In this document: positions 1 to 11,104 of the stretch, in pieces
Layout of the letters: each line of letters begins with the position of its first letter
Numbering within the stretch: the first letter of the stretch is position 1
Assembly (NCBI GenBank): GCA_033398695.1
Contig: CM065809.1
Coordinates: 174,148,501-174,212,500 of the forward strand
Length of the DNA: 64,000 bases
Direction of reading: 5' to 3'
Source: Orobanche coerulescens
Taxonomy: Eukaryota; Streptophyta; Magnoliopsida; Lamiales; Orobanchaceae
Notes under the pieces: model-generated
What the model was told of the DNA's origin: nothing
What the model saw: the letters and a program-made list of their open reading frames with translations, nothing else
Databases searched by the model: none
Program-made: the position numbers and the translations under genes

Positions 1-870
1 CTTGGACTCAAAAGAGCTTGAGTACCATAGATGGGTCTCCTACGTCGAGACCACATTTATCACTAAAGAATATAGTGGTACGCTCCTTAAGACCACAGAC
101 CAAGTACCGTCTGATAAGATCAAAGCGAGTGCACTTATATTCCTTAGGTGACACATCGAACCCAGCCTGAGATATGAATATCTATAGTTGAAATTCCCTA
201 AAGAACTGTGGGATGCCCGTAAGGGCTAATTTGGGAACATTCACGACACTTTGGTCCCAAAGTTGACCGTGCAGTGGAATAAAATCTGCTTGCTCGACAA
301 TAAACGGATCAACGATTTCAACAAAGGTATGCTCCGTCTCAAGGCACGCCTAAATTTCCGTGGGAAGGACATCACAGAAGACGACATGATCCAGAAAACT
401 TTTTTTCATCTTCCCTACTTTCGCTCTTATACTAACGAACGAATATAGGCTGAAGTATGATAATAAATGCATCACTACCTTCAGTAAGCTAATCAGCCTA
501 CTGCAAGTAGCTGAAAGGCATAATGAAGTGCTAGTGAGCAATGGGACAAAGAAAATTCCTGAGGCTAATTATGGCAAAGTAAAAGGTGGAAAGAACCCCA
601 ATGTACAGGGGACTGGTCATGGCAACCCCAAACCACAACGTGGTAAAAGGCATCGTGGTCAAGGACGTGGGGGTCTATCCAATGTATTGCGAAGACTTGG
701 TGCTTCTGGCTCTGCTAGCTAAGGGAACCAAAAAGCACCTACCCATCCTATCGCCTCTAAGGCTCGAGTTGACAATGAATCGTGCTATCATTGTGGAGAT
801 GCTGGACATGGTACAAGAACTGCCATGCAAGCAAGCAAGTCACATCTCACTACAAGAAATATAGAGAGTC
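1..870 (+). pseudogene. copia gag remnant
   Basis: Gag packages element RNA into virus-like particles. The conceptual translation, joined across frames, has the plant copia gag pattern: a segment reading LKFPKELWD followed by FGNIHDTL (around 190-250), then VPKLTVQWNKICLL and DFNKGMLRLKARLNF (251-360), then LLQVAERHNEVLVSNGTKK (about 500-550). A Gly/Lys/Arg-rich stretch follows, and near 782-830 a partial zinc knuckle begins CYHCGDAGHG. The final cysteine of the knuckle is lost in this frame. At least two frame changes (near 400-440 and in the knuckle) break the protein. The N-terminus is cut off by the window edge. Copia family membership is firm; the precise lineage is not. Confidence 0.75.
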
Positions 871-1600
871 CAAAGAAAGGAAAACTCACTATATGGAAGA
901 ATATGATCTAGACAAGTCCCCCTATGTCAATTTTCACAGTCACCAATCGTCGAATTAAGTCATACGAGCCACAGTCTATAGACTGAATCTTAGTATTATG
1001 TTTACTTTCTCGTTTACATTTGGAATAGTTACCTCAAGACGAATGTGTTGGTGTTTTATTTTCAATAATGGCGTGATGAAATGTTGTTTCACGAACATGA
1101 TATTAATATTGCTTACGTTAGATTCTTAGCTTTATTCTGAAGTACTGAATATTGCTTGAATGCTAATGGTTCGAAATTTCACTCTCTTCTAAGTAATGAA
1201 TCGAGTAGAACTTGAATGTTCTTAGACTTAAGCTTCTATTCATTGAATTAGTTGCCTTACAAACCTCGGTAACTACGATGATTGGGTCCTCCCAACTCAT
1301 CAAATAGCGAGGTAATGCCCAATTCTTGATGCCTAAGCGGCAGTCTTCTAAGTTACTAATGCTCTGTATGCATCTAGAGCCCTTCGAACCTTACTTAGAT
1401 TCACCAATATACGTAGCAATGGTTTCCAGATTGAAACCCACTGTGAGAATGGAATAGAGTTTTTTTATTAATTCTAATTAATGTGGACGTAAACGTATTT
1501 TAGAATAACTCATGAGTCAATCTAGTGGGCTGTACCTCACTACTATTAGTTTTTTTTAAAAATTCTATGTTGTCACCAACAATGTACTTTGGGACATAGA
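871..1600 (+). other. Degenerate internal region of element H (protease-to-integrase interval)
   Basis: By position this stretch should carry the copia protease and the start of the integrase. I see only short residual similarity (a segment resembling the gag tail just after 860) and no recognisable D-S/T-G protease site. AT-rich with many stops in all frames. Confidence 0.4.
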
Positions 1601-2790
1601 CTCATATAGGTTTTGGCACGATAGACTAGGTCACCTGGTCGAAGTATAATGATCCATATACTAAAGAACTTGTACGTACATCATTACTTTTCGAGCGAAA
1701 ATATGGCAACAACTCACCATAAAGCACAATGTTGACGTTAATCGTGTTATGTCATCCAAAGAACCAGATGCCTATCAAATGCCCACCACTTAGTGTTGCA
1801 AAGCCTGCTCTTTAGCCAAAGTAGGAGCGAGACCTTCCTACGCTAAAGAAACAAAAGCAAACATTCTATTCTTACGCTGAATATAAGGAGATATTTGTGG
1901 ATCCATCCACCTAATATGCGGACCATTTATGTATTTATGATTTTGATGGATTCTCCGACATATTGGTCACATGTCGCTCTCCTGTCCACTCAAACTGCTG
2001 CAGAACTTCCAAAATAATTTATAAGGACTCACCTCCCTTATCACATCTAAAGGACTCGATGATGTTGGAGAGTTCACATCAAAAAGTACTTGATGTTTAT
2101 TGCATGATAGAGATAAATGAATAGTATCTCGTCCCATGTGTATATGCAAAGGTCTCACATAAACCACCATCGAAAGAATATGTATGGTGATTATGTAATT
2201 GGTTATGTGCACCAATTTGCATATATTTGCTTGGGATTATGCAATATTGCATGCAACTTTACTTAAATCGTTCATTTAGACCTTTTGCTAACCAATCACT
2301 TTATGCGTACCGGTTGGTAACTGGATAGCCTGATTTTTGTATTTTGGACCCAGACGGACTTGAGTGCCAATTGCGCATATTTGGTTACGCATTATATGTG
2401 CCTTCTGCGCCCCACAAAGCATCGGTCTTTAGAAATGATTAAGTATTCACGTTGGATAAGAATCTCCAGACGTGTATCCGCTATTTAGAACCTTCACATT
2501 GATCTTTTTACCGCACGATTTGCGAATTGTCACTTTAATGAGACAACCTTCCCGTCGTTATGGGGAGGAGAGAAAACGTAATTTCTCGGGGAATGACAGG
2601 AATTATCGTGGTGTTTCCCACTTTGTCTCATTATGATCCCCGAAATTCACAATGTTATTGTGAAGCACAAAGAACACTCGATCTTCAGGATGTAGCAGAT
2701 TCGATGCCTGATGCATTACTGATATCGTTCAAGTGACAAGATCTCACATTACAGCTGCAAATGTGCCTGTAAGGTTAGAAGTCCCCTGTA
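1601..2790 (+). pseudogene. copia GAG-pre-integrase and integrase remnant
   Basis: Integrase joins element cDNA to host DNA. At 1611-1637 one frame reads FWHDRLGHL, matching the GAG-pre-integrase motif (WHxRLGH) that precedes copia integrase. About 1895-1990 reads IHPPNMRTIYVFMILMDS then WSHVALLST, corresponding to the core region around the first catalytic aspartate. Near 2340-2420 fragments resembling SHLRIFGYALYVPSAPHKAS follow, and at 2590-2760 a piece reading SHYDPRNSQ and LDLQDVADSMPDAL. These lie in several frames with many stops. The order and spacing fit a copia integrase tail; no continuous reading frame remains. Confidence 0.6.
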
Positions 2791-3359
2791 AGGGGCACAT
2801 CACCAATGAATCGGGTGATGCAACCGCACTTGGTGGAGGTGTGGTTGAGGCCGTGGCTCCCTGCGAATGAAGGGGTGGAAGCCACGTGGTTCGACTAAAT
2901 ACTCACCCAAGTAAGAGGTAGAGTATGGCACAAAATTCACATGTTAACCATCAATGAACTCGTTTCATGAGATCATGCTTGATTTTATTATGTCCATGAG
3001 TCATGACGAGGGGGACGCCCCGAAGATATGATTCAGAAAATCAAGAATCTCGATGAAATTATGAGGGTGTGGCCTGATCAACCACCCACTTTGATGACAT
3101 GTCATGATACATAAAGTACGATGATGTCGAACCTCACTCAGTTGGATGAAATCAACATAGAGCTGATTGGCCTGTAAGAGAAACATTCCAGATAGAACTA
3201 GATTCTCCGACAAAAAGTCAGGTCAGGTATTTGGTGTAGGTAGTGCTAACCTAACCAAGTGTAAGGCCTATAGGACATAAACGAACCTTTATCGTAAAGC
3301 GTAGTGAGAATATAGAGTCCTAATGTACAAGGTTTCATGAAGTAACGCTTCTCACAACG

Positions 3360-4470
3360 CCCTAGTATCGATCACAAGGAAACGTACTCCCCCGTAATGG
3401 ACGTTATTATGTTCCGCTATCTAATCAGCCTAGTTATTTCCGAAGGATTGGAAATGCAGCTAATGGACGTGGTCACTGCGTATCTCTATGGGGATCTAGA
3501 TACCGAGATTTACATGAAAGTGCCCGAAGGTATTTCATTACCCAAATCAAGTAACTCCAAACCACGGAGTGCATATTCAGTTCGTTTGAAACGCTCACTT
3601 TACGGTTTGAAACAATCCGGAAGGATGTGGTATAACCGTCTGAGTGAATACTTGATTGGAAAGGGATATAAGAACGATGAACTGTGTTCCTACGTCTTCA
3701 CAAATAAATTCTGGATTCACGATCATCGCAATGTACGCCGATGACATGAACATAATCGGTCTTGATGAAATAAGAGAAACCACCGGATACTGAAAATTGA
3801 GTTTGAGATGAAAAATCTTGGGAAAACTCGGTTCTATCGCGGCACTGACATAGACATCGAGTTTGTGGAATTCATTCCACCGATCTACCTATGTGCAGAA
3901 GATTCTCAGGTACTTTAATATGGACAAGGTAAACCCGACTAGCACCCCATGATAGGTCAGACATTTGGATGCAAAGGAAAGATCCATTTCGTCTAAAGAA
4001 AAGTGACGAAGAGCTTTGGGAGCTGAAATTCCCTACATGAGTGCAATAGCGCATTGTTGTACTTCGCTCAATGTACACGACCTGATATCACTCCTCAATT
4101 AATTCGCTGACTAGATTTAGTTCAGCATCGACGCAACATCAATGGAATGGTATCAAGAATATCTTTTGATACTTAAAAGAAACCATTGATTTGGGACTAT
4201 TCTTTCCCTACGAGCAGGCAAAGGAAGCTGCTTACGAAAAGGCAAAGGCTAAAGTAAATGCTGGTGCCGAAGCAACTACCACAAAGTATGTGTTGGTATG
4301 ACTTGCTTATGTTTTGGAAATCGGCTAAGCAAACCCCTTTTGGCTACCTCCCCGAATCGCGAGAAGATTATTGCTTTGCATGAATCAGTCCGTGAGTGTA
4401 CATGATTAAGAACTATCATTCTACACTTGTGAGGAACTAGTGGTTAAGTACACTACTGATGAGCAAACTT
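3360..4470 (+). pseudogene. copia reverse transcriptase / RNase H remnant
   Basis: The best preserved coding block of element H. An open frame at 3397-3744 contains MDVVTAYLYGDLDTEIYMKV and SLYGLKQSGRMWYNRLSEYL, the copia RT fingers and palm motifs. The catalytic box YADD occurs at 3734-3745 but in a different frame from the upstream block, so a frameshift lies just before it. Beyond this, FNMDKVNPTSTP and a segment near 4055-4090 reading YFAQCTRPDIT are followed by DLGLFF and a WKSAKQT-like piece, matching the copia RNase H module. Multiple stops make it a pseudogene. RT identity is certain from the motifs; activity is excluded. Confidence 0.85.
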
Positions 4471-4559
4471 ACATTTATGAACATGATGTAACTTGTAAAT
4501 CCCCTTGATTGATGGAATGATCATAACGGGAAATATGTGAGATATAATGGAACATACTT

Positions 4560-5170
4560 ACATATGTTGCACTCTTTTCCTTAGACCAAGGTTTATTTTT
4601 CCCACTGGGTTTTCTTACTTGGCAAGGTTTTTAACGAGTCAACGGTATATGAATGTAAGCATTAGAAGGAGCTAAAGATTTTTCCAACTTCCGAGATTGA
4701 TGCAAATATCACAAGAAAATGATGATTATAAAGAAACTTAATCACATGTGTTGTACTCTTTTCTTTGACCAAGGTTCATTTTCTCCTATTGGGTTTTGTT
4801 ACTTGGCGAAGTTTTAATGAGGCAATAACTACTTGATTGATGTACAAATCAGGGGGAGATGTAGACTTGAGGAAGAGTCTTACATCCACAACGTACGTTA
4901 TACTCTTTTCCTTCTAAGGATCATTTTTCCCATAGGGTTTTTATCACTTGGAAAGGTTTTTAACGAGGTAACAAGATGTACGATTTTAGGGATCGATGGA
5001 ATGGTCACCTTAGTAGCGCTATGATCAAATGTAACGATCATATGAGAGGATAGATTCAAAGGACGAAGTCTAAACTTGATGTGTCTAGATGCTGTACTCT
5101 TTTCCCTACGATCAAGACATTTTTCCCACTAGGTTTTTGCTTGACGAGGTTTTAACGAGGCAACATGACA
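4560..5170 (+). repeat. Four imperfect ~78-bp repeats upstream of the PPT of element H
   Basis: Copies near 4568-4645, 4750-4828, 4893-4973 and 5090-5165 share an order of short blocks: ACTCTTTTCCTT, a GGTTTATTTTTCCCA-like block, GGGTTTT, CTTGGCAAGG, TTTTTAACGAGGCAAC. The spacing between copies is about 145-195 bp and the separating sequence is not conserved. The same block, reverse-complemented, occurs in element I at 11380-11700, so the module marks the 3' end of related copia elements. Confidence 0.75.
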
Positions 5171-5186
5171 TGCGCTTATAGACTAG

Positions 5187-5199
5187 GCACAAGGGGGAG
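5187..5199 (+). other. Polypurine tract of element H
   Basis: The run AAGGGGGAG directly precedes the LTR starting at 5200 and would prime plus-strand DNA synthesis. A second PPT-like run (AGGGGGAGATG) is at 4850-4860 and may be a duplicated or decayed tract. Confidence 0.75.
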
Positions 5200-5370
5200 T
5201 GTTGAAGGAATAATACCCATTGTGTGCCTAAGTCTGTTAATTTACGGGCTTTCTAGTTAGGGTTTGGCTAAGGCCTATTTGTATGTATTTCTCTCTATTT
5301 AAAGGGATGTCATCAATAGAATAAAACAACAACCTTTTGCCCTACTTACTGTCTCGAGTTATTTTTCCTT

Positions 5371-5375
<5 letters not shown>
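5200..5375 (+). repeat. 3' LTR of copia element H
   Basis: 176 bp, beginning TGTTGAAGGAA and ending TTCCTTCAACA, an 11-bp terminal inverted repeat with TG...CA ends. A TATA-like TATTTAAA sits at 5296-5303. The 5' partner lies outside the window. Confidence 0.85.

Positions 5376-5435
<60 letters not shown>
5375..5435. repeat. (AT)n microsatellite
   Basis: About 30 uninterrupted AT units. It abuts the copia LTR on the left and the DNA transposon end on the right; a second TA run lies at the far end of the transposon (9651-9673). Confidence 0.97.
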
Positions 5436-5438
<3 letters not shown>

Positions 5439-6892
5439 GTGGGTTATGGAGTGAAATGGCCTAAGTGTAAGAAATAGGAAAACATCATATCCATCCATTA
5501 ATAACAATCCTACGGTCCAGATTAAGAGAAATCATAGGCTGACATCAACAAGAATCAAAATGCAATCTTAAATTGAGGGCAATTCCGGATACATAAAAGT
5601 TTATCCCTCCTCCCAGCGGTTCATATTCCCACTTTTTTAGGGATTCTCTCGTTTCATCTTCTCCTGTTTTCTCTGCCAACCCCCATTATTACCCTTCTGT
5701 AACTATTTTTGCAGAAACCCACTGCCCCACCGCCGCTGCATCAACCGAACCGTAGAAACCACCGCCCCACCGCGGCTCCCGCCTCTTGGTTGACACAAGG
5801 AACGGAGACATTTTTCCCTCCCTGCGCCGCCGCCTTTTGAAGGAATCCCTAGCAACCCCAAATCTGCAACCCTCGCCGCTCCTGTCAACTCTTCGTTGAC
5901 ACTATCAACGCCAATCGTGCTTTCTTGTTGGGAGAATGAGTTTAGGTAATTTGTTGCTGAGAAAATGAATTTTTTAGCACAATTCATATACACTGGCATA
6001 TTATCAAAACATAGTTCGTGTATTTTTTGGATAAGGAGTACAAGGGTGAAATTTATTTGCAGCTGGGAAAACGAGTTTTGGTGTTTTTTTGTTTGGAAAA
6101 TATTTTTTGGTTCTTTTGTTTGCACATCCTGATGTTTTTTGGTTTATAACCGGTATTACTGTAACTGTAGTACTCCATAGCACTCTTATCAAATTAGTTT
6201 AGCATATTTATAAAGTTATTTTGCACCGGGTATTGAAGATGTCTTTATGTTGTATAACTATGACTGGCATCATGTTTGTACAACCATAAACTGCGACAAT
6301 TTATAACATTTTGGTTGGCCAATAGATTGGTTGGTGCATAATTTATGGTTTATATTTAATTTGTGTTGAGAAAAATAATTTTAACTTAAGCACCACTTTG
6401 CGCACATTTTCTAGCAATTAGCATTGATGATGATTTTGATTAGCATAGTTTGTTTCATATCTTGCACACAATAATTTATAACAGTTATGTTTAACTTAAG
6501 CAACTCTTTGCACTGGTGATAATTTTGACTAGCACATTTATGTTAAAAGCTTTGCACTTTAAATACATGGTTCCTGGACCTTCAGTACTGTAAATAATAA
6601 ATATTGTATATTCTGCATATGAGTAAGTTGTTGTATTTTCTCATTTATTTATTCTTATGTAGATCTATGTTGGTTGTAATTTATTCTGGCCAAATAAAAA
6701 CTCAAAAAACCCCATTCTTGAAGATTAATATTATTTCGATGAAAGATGTCGACTATCGAATTGGTTAATATATTCCTTAGCACCCCTCATATGCATATTT
6801 AGCACACACAAGTTTAGTTCTTAGTATTAGGGGCTTTACATGACAGTAACACCTTCATTAATATAGATTATGTGTATGACTTTTTTTTTCAG
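5436..6892. other. Left arm of the DNA transposon, no clear gene
   Basis: A GC-rich patch at about 5700-5930, with alternating CCGCC-type repeats, contrasts with the AT-rich remainder and resembles a captured host exon or 5' UTR, but I recognise no protein. From about 6390 to 6560 there are imperfect direct repeats built on AACTTAAGCA-CTTTGC and TTTTGAYTAGCA. No convincing open frame. Confidence 0.4.
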
Positions 6893-7688
6893 ATCTGGGA
6901 AAGGACAAAGGGATTCAAAAAGGCAAGGGAAAGCAAGAAAGTGCTTTAATTATTCGTGAAGTTGCGAATAAACATAGAAGAAATGAGGCGGTCAATAACC
7001 CAAATCAAGATGATGACTTTGTTGAAAGTGGCGATGAAGCACCAACGAGGAAAAAAAACCCATTGAAAAGGGTTAGTTTGAGCTTCTGAATTGTTTATTT
7101 AGCTGTAAAGATTGTTGTTTTAATTAGCACTTAAGTTGAATTATCTTAGAACCTTTCTAATTATGACATTTAATTAATTGCTTAAAGTTGTATTTTTGAA
7201 TAGTTGTTATGGTGATTATGCTTGATTATTATATTGGTTTGATGATCATTTTTGTTTAGTTAGTTGTGCAAATTACTATAATCTCGACCCGGTTCAGTCA
7301 GGGCACTTTGTTCATTTTTACTGCCTCATTGTTGATTTATTTTAGCACATCAGTAGGTTTCTGTATTTTCTCATTTATTGATAGATACAATGACTAACAA
7401 ATTATTTACTTTACAGCCCGTGGTAGGGAAAAGGTGAATGCAAAAGTTAGAAGCAAAGGCAAGGCACCAATGGTTATTGAACAAGATACTAATGAAGATG
7501 ATGAGAATGATGAAGAAATACCGAGTGATGAAAATGATGAGGAGCCCAAGTGGTCTGAGGAAGATGCCGACGGGGCTGATGAAGAGTACAAGGATAACGA
7601 GGAAAAGGTTGAGGACGAAGATGAGGGTCAGGAGGTAGAGGTTGAGGAATATGTCGAGGACGAGACATGCCAGAAACATTATTACTAG
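6893..7688 (+). CDS. Hypothetical acidic protein, two exon-like open stretches
   Basis: I do not recognise this gene. A splice-acceptor-like polypyrimidine tract ends at 6892, followed by an open stretch to about 7071 that is rich in lysine then acidic (contains NNPNQDDDFVESGDE). A donor-like GGTTAGT lies at 7071-7077 and an acceptor-like TTTACTTTACAG ends at 7416. The second stretch (7417-7688) encodes RGREKVNAKVRSKGKAP then a long run of Asp/Glu (EQDTNEDDENDEEIPSDE and similar) and stops at 7686-7688. I could not join the two stretches in phase with canonical splice sites, so this may be decayed. The composition suggests a nuclear acidic tail. It lies inside the DNA transposon, opposite in strand to the FAR1 exon. 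Confidence 0.3.
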
Positions 7689-8091
7689 GATAATTGATGT
7701 TATTTAAATTACTTGAAAATTCGTTAGCATAGTTTTTCTTTATTTGTTAAAACTTTTGAACTTAATCATGTGGCTCAGGGTTTCATTATTAAAATGGATC
7801 TTATGTTTTTTAACTATTAATCATGTGGGTCACAGTTGAAATTTTTTAACATATACAAGTACAACAATATTGCACTACACATAATATAACATGGCACATA
7901 AATAAATCGATCCATGTGTATTTTAATAAGATGATGTTCATTGCATTGTTCATCAGACTGATGCTCACGCCCAGCACCACAAATTTTACAACTAGGCACG
8001 ATATTAATATTAAGGTAGCACAATTATGATGAACAGTAAAAATGTACATAAATGACTTCTGCAAATACATGTTCAACATTAAATATCCAAA
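7689..8091. other. Spacer between the two exon-like regions of the DNA transposon
   Basis: AT-rich, no reading frame of note. The FAR1 exon lacks the expected downstream transposase continuation here. Confidence 0.4.
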
Positions 8092-8463
8092 CTATAAAAA
8101 TACACGAGCTTTACATCCAGTTCTGGTGTCTATCCTACATCGTTTTTTGTTACTAGAAAGTACTTTATTGGCAACGGTATTTGATCCCTCCTTGTTACAT
8201 ACCACATACCGCCAAACAATATTCTTGTCTTTGGATTTGACAGTCGTTGCCTTGCGCACTTGAAAACCACAATCAGAGGTGTAATCCTTATAAAAAACTT
8301 CCGCCTCTTTCGAATTCTGGAAAACCTTACCCACGTAAGGTTTCATACCTTCTTTGCAAGAAGGTACAATTAATAAATTTGGTGACATCTTCCGACGTAC
8401 TTCCCTCCGCGGAAAATTCAAAAATAACAACTCAATTAAACAACAAAATTTTTTAATATGCAA
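8092..8463 (-). pseudogene. FAR1-type DNA-binding domain, truncated (MULE-derived)
   Basis: The 123-residue frame contains VGKVFQNSKEAEVFYKDYTS, then CGFQVRKATTVKSKDK and WRYVVCNKEG, and ends TRTGCKARVFL. This is the FAR1 DNA-binding domain (WRKY-GCM1-type zinc binding), with the C-x-H/C pattern and the characteristic TRTGCKA box. In FAR1/FHY3 proteins and Mutator-like transposases this N-terminal domain is followed by a DDE transposase and a SWIM zinc finger; neither is present in the 2.6 kb downstream on this strand inside the element. The frame upstream of MKPYVG is probably not real. It is therefore a broken transposase gene or an orphan domain. Confidence 0.75.
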
Positions 8464-8554
8464 GCAGAAAACATATTACGTGCAGAACGTAATGATTCTA
8501 TGCTAAAGAGTCAATATAAATTATGGCATTCTGTAAAACATAATAAATGGCAAA

Positions 8555-8860
8555 AGCTAACAAAAAGAGTGCTACTGAATTGTGCGAAAGTGCAAAAAGA
8601 AACATCCTACAATTAAGACAGCATTCAATTCCAAGATATAACACAAAAAGTGCTACTGATTGTACGAAAGTGCAACCAAAAAAGTTTCAACTAAAACACA
8701 ATGCAATGGCAAAAAAAATCATAAATACTGCTACTGAGTTGTGAAAGGTGCCAACACATAAAGCCTTCAGCCAAAACAGAAAATGCCAATAAAAAACATA
8801 TAAAGTGCTACGGATATGTTCAAAAGTGCAACATAAATATCCTTCACCTAGGGTTGTAAT
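8555..8860. repeat. Four imperfect subterminal repeats in the DNA transposon
   Basis: Blocks of the form AGTGCTACTGA-TTGT followed by CGAAAGTGCAA and an A-rich stretch recur near 8567, 8651, 8733 and 8805, about 80-85 bp apart. Subterminal repeats of this type bind transposase in several TIR superfamilies; here that is inference. Confidence 0.6.
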
Positions 8861-9650
8861 GCATTGCTATATATCAAAAAAAATAAGACCAAAAAAACAG
8901 TGAACGAAAAAAACCACGTACAACTAAACGAGATAAATAAATATCAAACAGCTGAAGAAAGAAAATACTGACGAAATTAGCAAATAAAAATTGAATTGGA
9001 ATAAAAATATGTGTAAGTCAATGAAAAAATATGAAATAAATGAACGAAAAAAATTCAACGAATTTATTTTGAATACCAGCGAAAAAACTACGTATAACTG
9101 AACATTGATTAAATAAGAACGAACAAACGAACAAAAATATTACCAAATTGGTTGAATTGAATACGAACAAAAATAAGAACAAACAATGAACAAAAAAAAT
9201 ACCTATAGAAACCATAATTCCGAATTGAATTGACGAGAAGTTATCTGCAGTTTAGAAAAACAAGAAAAAAAACCAAAGCTGAACGTAGGGATTATATTTG
9301 CGGCAATTTACTGTATGAAATTAGGGTATAAATGATGGAGGAAGGATGATGGATGGAGGAGAGAGATAAAAGGATGAAGGAACGAGAAAGCAAAACCACG
9401 TTCAAAATTTCCGCTTACACGATCTTTGGAGATGGGAAAGTGAGATATAAAATCCCATGATAATAGGAAATACCAAACATACAATCTGTATAATTACAAA
9501 TATATCCCCACAAAAATATTCCGCGTAGCACACTTAGCTTAAATTCTTAGCACAACGTGACCAAATCGCAGTCATTGATCACCAAAGATCAAAGGCCCAA
9601 AATCATTCTTATTTCTTACGAAAAAATGTTTTCCTACCTGAACCTATCCC
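8861..9650. other. Right arm of the DNA transposon
   Basis: A-rich, with repeated ACGAACAAA/ACGAAAAAA words and no gene. The terminal 60 bp contain the inverted-repeat end. Confidence 0.4.

Positions 9651-9673
<23 letters not shown>
9651..9673. repeat. (TA)n run at right end of the DNA transposon
   Basis: About 11 TA units, followed by TATG/TGTG. Partner of the AT microsatellite at 5375-5435. Confidence 0.9.
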
Positions 9674-9683
<10 letters not shown>

Positions 9684-10058
9684 GTAACAAATAAGTATAT
9701 TAATAAATTTTTTACAAATTTTCTGCTAGCTGGATAATAACTAAAATAATAATTAGTTCTTCAAATTTATGTGTGAACTGCATTAATTATTTTTATATTT
9801 GTTTCTTTATTTTTTTTAAACTTTGATATAAATTTTGTTTTATCTATTTTAAATATATAATATATCAAATTCGCTTCAGACTCCTTGAATCTACTTCCCG
9901 GCAAAATTAGCGCCCTAGCTAAGAATCTATGCACTGGTGGGCCTGGTCTAGGCCCGAGAGGTTCTATCCCATATCATGAATTGGCCCAACGCAGCGTTTA
10001 TATGCTTAGATACCAAAGTGTACAACACCAACAAACCGACGGTTTATTCGTACAAATA
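9674..10058. other. AT-rich spacer, nothing recognised
   Basis: No gene and no repeat boundary that I can support. Slightly GC-richer at 9895-10000. Confidence 0.4.
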
Positions 10059-10091
10059 TGAGCTTCTAATTGAATTTTAATTAGAAGCTCA
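10059..10091. repeat. Perfect 13-bp inverted repeat (hairpin)
   Basis: TGAGCTTCTAATT at 10059-10071 is exactly complementary to 10079-10091, with a 7-base spacer. It ends two bases before the Helitron start at 10094. Confidence 0.9.
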
Positions 10092-10093
10092 CA

Positions 10094-10889
10094 TCTATAC
10101 TTCTATTAAAAGAGAGTCGCGACACATGTCACTTTATAAGTTTTATGATTTTTTATTTTAAAATATAGTTTATATATAGAGATATATTCTTAAATTTCCT
10201 CAAAAAAATCTAAATATATTGTGGGAGTTTTATTCCACAACTTACACTCATCTACCAATAAAAAAATCCTTCCTTTATTTTTTTTAGCTTAAAATTTTAA
10301 ATACTTATAATTTTTTAAATCAAGTTTATTTTTAATGAAAAATATATCATATTATTTTTTATTTAACAATTTTCAACTAGACATCCATCTCAATATAATA
10401 AATTTGATGGATTTACAATAATGACCGATTGCACAAAAAAATTATATTAGAAAAAATATGAATATTTATTTTCAGTAAAATTAATTGATGCAAAATAAAA
10501 ATATATTAAGTCATTTATTACTTACATAAAAAATAAAATATGATATTTATTTCATTATAATAACTAAAAATAATAAAACATACACTGCACACACACATAT
10601 TAAGACTTAATCACATATTACTTTCGTCCCCAAAATTTGTTCCTATTTTTTTCGGTATGTCCAGGAAATTTGTTAATGTAATGGACACTAATTGACTTAA
10701 CACTCCGCTAACGTGGTATTGTTTCTTGAATTATATTACACCCCATAATACACTCAATAAATCTTTTATTAATATTACGCTAATATGATACTCATTTCGA
10801 AGATCATCAAAAATAAATTTAGAGATCGAGAAATTATTTTTTAATAAGAGAATATCTTATGCGGTGCATCGCACCGGAGAACATCTAGT
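10094..10889 (+). mobile_element. Non-autonomous Helitron
   Basis: The 5' end reads TCTATACTTCTATTAAAAG preceded by A, and the 3' end reads CTAGT followed by T, as expected for Helitron insertion between A and T. Twelve or so bases before the CTAGT a stem-loop is formed by CGGTGC (10862-10867) and GCACCG (10871-10876). There is no Rep/helicase coding, so it is non-autonomous, 796 bp long. A segment near 10620-10760 (TCGTCCCCAAAATTTG and following) resembles Stowaway-type MITE sequence and may be an internal insertion. Confidence 0.85.
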
Positions 10890-10930
10890 TGCATATATAA
10901 AACAAAAAATGCAGTTGTCAACATAAGAAT

Positions 10931-11093
10931 TGTTATAAACATCGAAAGGAAAAAGGAAAATATGAGAGAAGATGGAGATATCAATAAAATTGTGTGTATC
11001 ATTATGAAGGTTATAAACCTCTATTTATAGGTACACATCTAGGGTTTCAGGGGCATATTAGTCATTCATCAAATATATGACTTATTTACAACA
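10931..11093 (-). repeat. 3' LTR of element I
   Basis: 163 bp, TG...CA ends. The minus strand has a TATA box TATAAATAG at 11021-11029. Partner of 37547-37702. Confidence 0.9.
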
Positions 11094-11104
11094 CTCCCCT
11101 TTGA
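11094..11104 (-). other. Polypurine tract of element I
   Basis: Read on the minus strand, TCAAAGGGGAG directly abuts the LTR, fixing the orientation of the element. Confidence 0.8.

Larger units (their letters stand above)
1..5375 (+). mobile_element. Decayed Ty1/copia retrotransposon (element H), 5' part outside window
   Basis: Gag, integrase, reverse transcriptase and RNase H remnants follow each other in copia order (gag-INT-RT-RH) on the plus strand, and the element ends in a purine tract and a 176-bp LTR at 5200-5375. Only the 3' LTR lies in the window. Every domain is interrupted by frameshifts and stop codons, so the copy is old and inactive. The base immediately after the LTR is the start of an AT microsatellite, so no target duplication can be read on this side. 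Confidence 0.85.
5432..9655. mobile_element. DNA transposon inserted in a TA microsatellite (MULE-like, Micron/TAFT-style), with FAR1 remnant
   Basis: The left end reads TATAGGGGTGGGTT and the right end, reverse-complemented, TATAGGGATAGGTT, a short terminal inverted repeat whose outer bases merge into TA repeats on both sides. Both termini also contain AGGAAAACAT and GTAAGAAATA blocks, in different order. The interior holds a FAR1 DNA-binding exon on the minus strand, an acidic reading frame on the plus strand and subterminal repeats. Rice Micron and maize TAFT elements are known to sit in TA repeats, and FAR1 proteins derive from Mutator-like transposases, hence the assignment. No DDE transposase core is visible, so this copy is defective. 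Superfamily assignment is inference. Confidence 0.6.

Noticed and set aside
7434..7688. Acidic frame as a nucleosome-binding or histone-chaperone gene
   Set aside because: Asp/Glu richness alone is not diagnostic, and the upstream exon does not join in phase.
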